Shown here in pieces: positions 61,005-64,000 of a stretch of 64,000 nt of DNA. This DNA comes from Acidovorax sp. FHTAMBA (lineage in GTDB: Bacteria; Pseudomonadota; Gammaproteobacteria; Burkholderiales; Burkholderiaceae_C), in the NCBI RefSeq assembly GCF_038958875.1, contig NZ_CP152407.1, positions 3,541,501-3,605,500 on the forward strand. The letters are read 5' to 3'. The position numbers and the translations under genes are program-made. Under the pieces are notes generated by a model, which was not told the DNA's origin, ran no database searches, and was given only the letters and a program-made list of their open reading frames with translations. How positions within the stretch are numbered: position 1 is the first letter of the stretch; the number at the start of each line of letters is the position of its first letter.

Positions 61005-61837
61005 ACACGAATACGAACCCCTCGACACATCCCTCGCTGTCCACCAAGTTCATCGAGGTACATGGCGTCGAGCAGACCTTCAAGACGGCCAAGGGCCTGT
61101 TCCCGGCACTGCGCGACATCAACCTGACCATCGCCAAAGGCGAGTTCGTGGCGCTGATCGGCCACTCAGGATGCGGCAAGTCCACGCTGCTGAACCTGAT
61201 CGCCGGCCTGACCACGCCCACCAACGGCGCACTGCTCTGCGCCAACAAGGAAATCAAGGGCCCCGGCCCCGAGCGCGCCGTCGTCTTCCAGAACCACTCG
61301 CTGCTGCCCTGGCTCACCTGCTTTGACAACATCTACCTCGCGGTGGAGCGGGTGTTTGGGGCCAAGGAAAGCAAGGCGCAACTGCGCGCACGCACCGACG
61401 CCGCGCTGGCACTGGTGGGCCTCACGCCCGCTGGGCAAAAAAGACCCGGCGAAATATCTGGCGGCATGAAGCAGCGCGTGGGCATTGCCCGGGCCCTGAG
61501 CATGGAGCCCCAGGTGCTGCTGATGGATGAGCCCTTTGGCGCGCTGGACGCCTTGACCCGCGCCAAGCTGCAAGACGAACTGCTGGAGATCGTGGCACGC
61601 ACGCACAGCACCGTGGTCATGGTGACCCACGACGTGGACGAGGCCGTGCTGCTGTCCGACAAGATCGTGATGATGACCAACGGCCCTGCTGCGACGATTG
61701 GCGAGGTGCTCTCCGTCGACCTGCCCCGCCCCCGCAAACGCGTGGAGCTGGCCGAAGACCCGCAGTACGTTCACTACCGCAAGGCGGTGATCGACTTCCT
61801 GTACACCCGTCAGGGGCACGTCGAAAAGGCCGCGTGA
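61001..61837 (+). CDS. nitrate ABC transporter ATP-binding protein (NrtD-like)
   Basis: A 278-residue ATPase. Walker A is IGHSGCGKSTLLNLIAGLTT near residue 50-69, the signature ISGGMKQRVGIARAL near 150, Walker B VLLMDEPFGALDALTR near 168, and VTHDVDEAVLLSDKIV holds the switch His. It belongs to the NrtD/SsuB group. Its ATG overlaps the permease stop by four bases, completing an A-B-D transport unit; a fused NrtC-type ATPase is absent. A strong terminator follows. Confidence 0.93.
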   Translation: MNTNTNPSTHPSLSTKFIEVHGVEQTFKTAKGLFPALRDINLTIAKGEFVALIGHSGCGKSTLLNLIAGLTTPTNGALLCANKEIKGPGPERAVVFQNHSLLPWLTCFDNIYLAVERVFGAKESKAQLRARTDAALALVGLTPAGQKRPGEISGGMKQRVGIARALSMEPQVLLMDEPFGALDALTRAKLQDELLEIVARTHSTVVMVTHDVDEAVLLSDKIVMMTNGPAATIGEVLSVDLPRPRKRVELAEDPQYVHYRKAVIDFLYTRQGHVEKAA

Positions 61838-61872
61838 GCGCCCGGGTCGGCCGCGACCCGGACCCCCATGAC

Positions 61873-61910
61873 AAAAGGGCCCCGACCAGATCGGTCAGAG
61901 CCCTTTTCGT
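61873..61910 (+). terminator. rho-independent terminator of the nitrate-transport genes
   Basis: The arms aaaagggc and gcccttttcg enclose an inner cgacc/ggtc pair (61881-61896), ending with a T run. It lies 36 bases past the ATPase stop. Confidence 0.85.
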
Positions 61911-61965
61911 TGTGTTCCATGGCGGGGCCGCCGCACGCGCGCAGCTCCAGACCAGTGCACCCGCG

Positions 61966-62058
61966 CAAGGGCCGCCCGCCGCGCCGGGTGTGTCCCCCTT
62001 CCCGAATGGCGCAGCCATTCGAGAGAAGGGGGAAGGCGCAAAGCGCCACAGGGGGTTG
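61966..62058 (-). repeat. GC-rich palindromic repeat family 2, copy 2
   Basis: Contains gcaagggccgcccg, tgtgtccccct, cgaatggcgcagccattcg and gggggaaggcgcaaagcgcc. It ends just past the CBS gene's stop (62063). Same order of blocks as the copy at 49532-49624, and again directly after a minus-strand gene. Confidence 0.75.
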
Positions 62059-62062
62059 CCCC

Positions 62063-62500
62063 TTAATGCGTTCCGGTGATGTAGTTTTCCAGCTGCTCGA
62101 TGATGAATTTCTGCTCGGAGATGATGTCCTTGACCAGGTCGCCGATGGAAATCATGCCCACGAGCTTGCCGTTGCTCAGCACCGGCAGGTGGCGCAGGCG
62201 GTTGTTGCTCATGATCTGCATGCATTGCTCGCTGGTTTGGTCGGGCCGCACAAACATCACGGCCGAGGTCATCACATCCTTCACCTGTGTCACCGCAGAA
62301 GTGCGCCCCATCAGCGCGATCTTGCGGGCGTAGTCGCGCTCGGTAAAGATGCCGACGATGGCCTCGCCCTCGGTGACGATGAGCGCGCCAATGCTCTTGT
62401 CGGCCATGAGCCGCAGGGCATCCAGCACCGAGGCTGCGGGGGTGATGGTGTGGACGGAGGCGTCGGGTTTGGACTGCAGGATTTTGGCGACGATGGTCAT
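62063..62500 (-). CDS. CBS-pair domain protein
   Basis: A 145-residue cytoplasmic protein made of two CBS domains in tandem, a fold that binds adenine nucleotides or S-adenosylmethionine and often senses energy state. The first repeat is about residues 10-60 (ALRLMADKSIGALIVTEGEA, VGIFTERDYARKIALMGRTS), the second about 70-130 (SEQCMQIMSNNRLRHLPVLS, NGKLVGMISIGDLVKDIISE). No partner domain is present. The open position next to the nitrate transport operon does not suggest a specific role. Confidence 0.93.
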   Translation of the reverse strand: MTIVAKILQSKPDASVHTITPAASVLDALRLMADKSIGALIVTEGEAIVGIFTERDYARKIALMGRTSAVTQVKDVMTSAVMFVRPDQTSEQCMQIMSNNRLRHLPVLSNGKLVGMISIGDLVKDIISEQKFIIEQLENYITGTH

Positions 62501-62700
62501 GGAACTCTCCCTCTTGAAGCCTGGAACAGGTACAGGGAGATTTCAGCCCATCCGCCCGCGCAGCGCAAGCCGCACAAGCACCAATCGCCGCAATTCGCAG
62601 CGCGCGGCACCCAAATTCTGGGCAGGCATCCTGACTGGAGCGGCATTACAGGCCGACACGAAACAATGCGTAACGCGCCTGCGGGCCACCGCCCCGGCCG

Positions 62701-63720
62701 TTATTTGGCCGCGCGTGCCTGGGCCACAGCGGCCTGCACTTCCTTCCACAGGCCCTCACCCACGTTGGCCGCAATGCTGGCGTTTACGGCGCCCAGCTTT
62801 TCGCGCATGCGGTTGGCTTCGGCGGGCGAAAGCTCGTTGATCTGCATGCCCTTGGCCTTCAGGTCCGCCAGCGCCTTGTCGGCCTCGTCGCGCGTGTCCT
62901 TGCGTTCGAAGTCACGGCTCTTCCTGGCGGCGTCCAGCAGCACTTTCTGCTCGGCTTTCGACAAACCATCCCAGTACTTCTTGCTCACCAGCACGATCCA
63001 GGGGCTGTAGACGTGGTTCGTTACCGTGAGGTACTTCTGCACCTCGTAGAACTTGCTCGACAGGATGGTGTTGTAGGGGTTCTCCTGGCCGTCCACCGTC
63101 TTGGTTTCCAGCGCGGTGAAGAGCTCGGAGAACGGCAGCGGCACGGCATTGGCGCCCAGGGTCTTGAAGCTGTCCAGGAACACGTTGTTCTGCATCACGC
63201 GCAGCTTGATGCCTTCCATGTCTTCCAGCTTGGTCACCGCACGCTTGTTGTTGGTGAGGTTGCGAAACCCGTTCTCCCAGTACACCAGGCCCACCAGGCC
63301 TTTTTCCTGCAGCTTGTCCATCACCTTCTGGCCCACCGGGCCGTCCAGAACTGCGTCAGCTTCCCGGGCGTTGTTGAAGAGGAACGGCGTGTCCCAGATG
63401 GCCATCTCCTTGGTGATACCCACCAGGGTGGCCGTGGAGCCGACCATCATCTCCTGTGCGCCGCCGATCAATGCCTGCTGCATCTGCACGTCAGAGCCCA
63501 GCGCGGCGGCGCCAATGGCGCGGATCTTCATCTTGCCGCCCGAGGCTTTTTCCACCTCTTCAGCAAACACCTTGGCGGCGCGGCCCTGGTTGGACACTTC
63601 ATTGAGGCCATAGCCAAAGCGGATGAGGCGCGGCTTGAAGTCTTGGGCAGCCACCTGGAACGAGCAGGTGACGGCGGCCACCGACAGGGCAGCCAGCAGG
63701 GTACGGCGGAAAGTTTTCAT
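62701..63720 (-). CDS. TRAP transporter solute-binding protein (DctP family)
   Basis: A periplasmic binding protein for a TRAP transporter, usually for C4-dicarboxylates or related carboxylates. The start is the ATG at 63718-63720, preceded by aaggaga, giving 339 residues with signal peptide MKTFRRTLLAALSVAAVTCS and cleavage after AAA-like AAQ. The mature part LIRFGYGLNEVSNQGRAAKV and the ligand-binding ENGFRNLTNNKRAVTKLEDM with the conserved Arg pattern belong to the DctP family. It lies just downstream of a large permease gene (DctM) that extends beyond the window; DctQ is not visible here. Confidence 0.9.
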   Translation of the reverse strand: MKTFRRTLLAALSVAAVTCSFQVAAQDFKPRLIRFGYGLNEVSNQGRAAKVFAEEVEKASGGKMKIRAIGAAALGSDVQMQQALIGGAQEMMVGSTATLVGITKEMAIWDTPFLFNNAREADAVLDGPVGQKVMDKLQEKGLVGLVYWENGFRNLTNNKRAVTKLEDMEGIKLRVMQNNVFLDSFKTLGANAVPLPFSELFTALETKTVDGQENPYNTILSSKFYEVQKYLTVTNHVYSPWIVLVSKKYWDGLSKAEQKVLLDAARKSRDFERKDTRDEADKALADLKAKGMQINELSPAEANRMREKLGAVNASIAANVGEGLWKEVQAAVAQARAAK

Positions 63721-63788
63721 GGGTTGTCTCCTTGGTGAAAAAGGCTGGGTGAAAGAAAGGTCGGCGAAAAGGTGCGGTGAGAAGCGCG

Positions 63789-64000
63789 TCAGAACATCAG
63801 CTTGAGCGGCCACAGCACGATGGCGGGGAACAGGATGAGCAGCGCCAGCATGGTGATGTAGATGAGCAGGAACGGCAGGACCCCGCGGATGACGGGCTCC
63901 ATGCGCAGCCGCCCGATGCCGGCCACCACGTTCAGCACCGTGCCCACCGGCGGCGTCAGCAGGCCCAGGCAGCCCACAAAGATGAAGACGAAGCCGAAGT
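63789..64000 (-). CDS. TRAP transporter large permease DctM, 5' end beyond the window
   Basis: Only the last 70 codons are present; the frame remains open to the window edge. They contain FGFVFIFVGCLGLLTPPVGT, the conserved end of the DctM permease, then two helices with MEPVIRGVLPFLLIYITMLA and a C-terminal LFPAIVLWPLKLMF. DctM is the large sodium-coupled membrane subunit of TRAP transporters. It precedes the DctP gene by 68 bases on the same strand, reversed relative to the common PQM order. Confidence 0.9.
   Translation of the reverse strand, partial: FGFVFIFVGCLGLLTPPVGTVLNVVAGIGRLRMEPVIRGVLPFLLIYITMLALLILFPAIVLWPLKLMF

Overview
The window is high-GC chromosomal DNA from a betaproteobacterium, most likely a member of the Comamonadaceae close to Acidovorax. 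This rests on the gene families (DUF3034 protein, RibBX-type RibBA, nitronate monooxygenase next to acyl-CoA dehydrogenase and ETF genes, ABC and TRAP binding proteins) and on short AT-rich palindromic repeats scattered through the sequence. The genus is inferred; there is no rRNA or marker gene here. No tRNA, rRNA, phage, insertion sequence or CRISPR array was seen.

Layout. 1-3.6 kb: gshA (3' end outside the window), a short-chain dehydrogenase, a DUF427 protein and a gene-free stretch with three DnaA-box repeat units. 3.6-10.9 kb: DUF938 methyltransferase, 2Fe-2S ferredoxin, a large hairpin, ribBX-ribH-nusB, an aminotransferase, then ybgC-tolQ-tolR-tolA without tolB or pal. 10.9-21.7 kb (minus strand): acyltransferase, binding protein, nitronate monooxygenase, acyl-CoA dehydrogenase, etfBA, MscS channel, enoyl-CoA hydratase and a histone-deacetylase-like amidohydrolase. 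21.8-28.9 kb (plus strand): MoxR ATPase, DUF58 protein, TgpA-like transglutaminase, MltB and an ABC-2 exporter pair. 28.9-45.9 kb: binding protein, Hsp20, a 7-TM diguanylate cyclase, a 2011-residue alpha-2-macroglobulin, a small membrane protein, a YidB-like protein, PBP1C, a diguanylate cyclase gene broken by one amber codon, and an FMN-dependent hydroxyacid dehydrogenase. 46-51 kb (minus strand): a MacAB-TolC-like efflux operon and a relic of an AraC regulator. 51.6-55.2 kb (plus strand): ECF sigma factor, anti-sigma factor, DUF3034 protein, exported truncated globin and cupredoxin-like protein. 55.2-64 kb: tsaD, binding lipoprotein, NasT-type ANTAR regulator, a leader with a terminator, nrtABD-like nitrate transport genes, a CBS protein, and the start of a TRAP transporter locus.

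How the genes work together. Several blocks serve the cell envelope: Tol, the MoxR/DUF58/transglutaminase set with MltB, alpha-2-macroglobulin with PBP1C, and MacAB-TolC. A second theme is acyl-CoA oxidation feeding electrons to ETF. The nasT-leader-nrt block looks like nitrate uptake controlled by transcription antitermination. The most system-like, poorly described block is the ECF sigma/anti-sigma pair followed by three exported proteins (outer-membrane type, globin, cupredoxin).

The most unusual structural feature is a family of about 60-nt palindromic repeats with at least 12 copies. Five of them lie inside reading frames, and three of those help encode signal peptides. A second repeat family sits directly after two stop codons, and a 45-nt repeat occurs twice.
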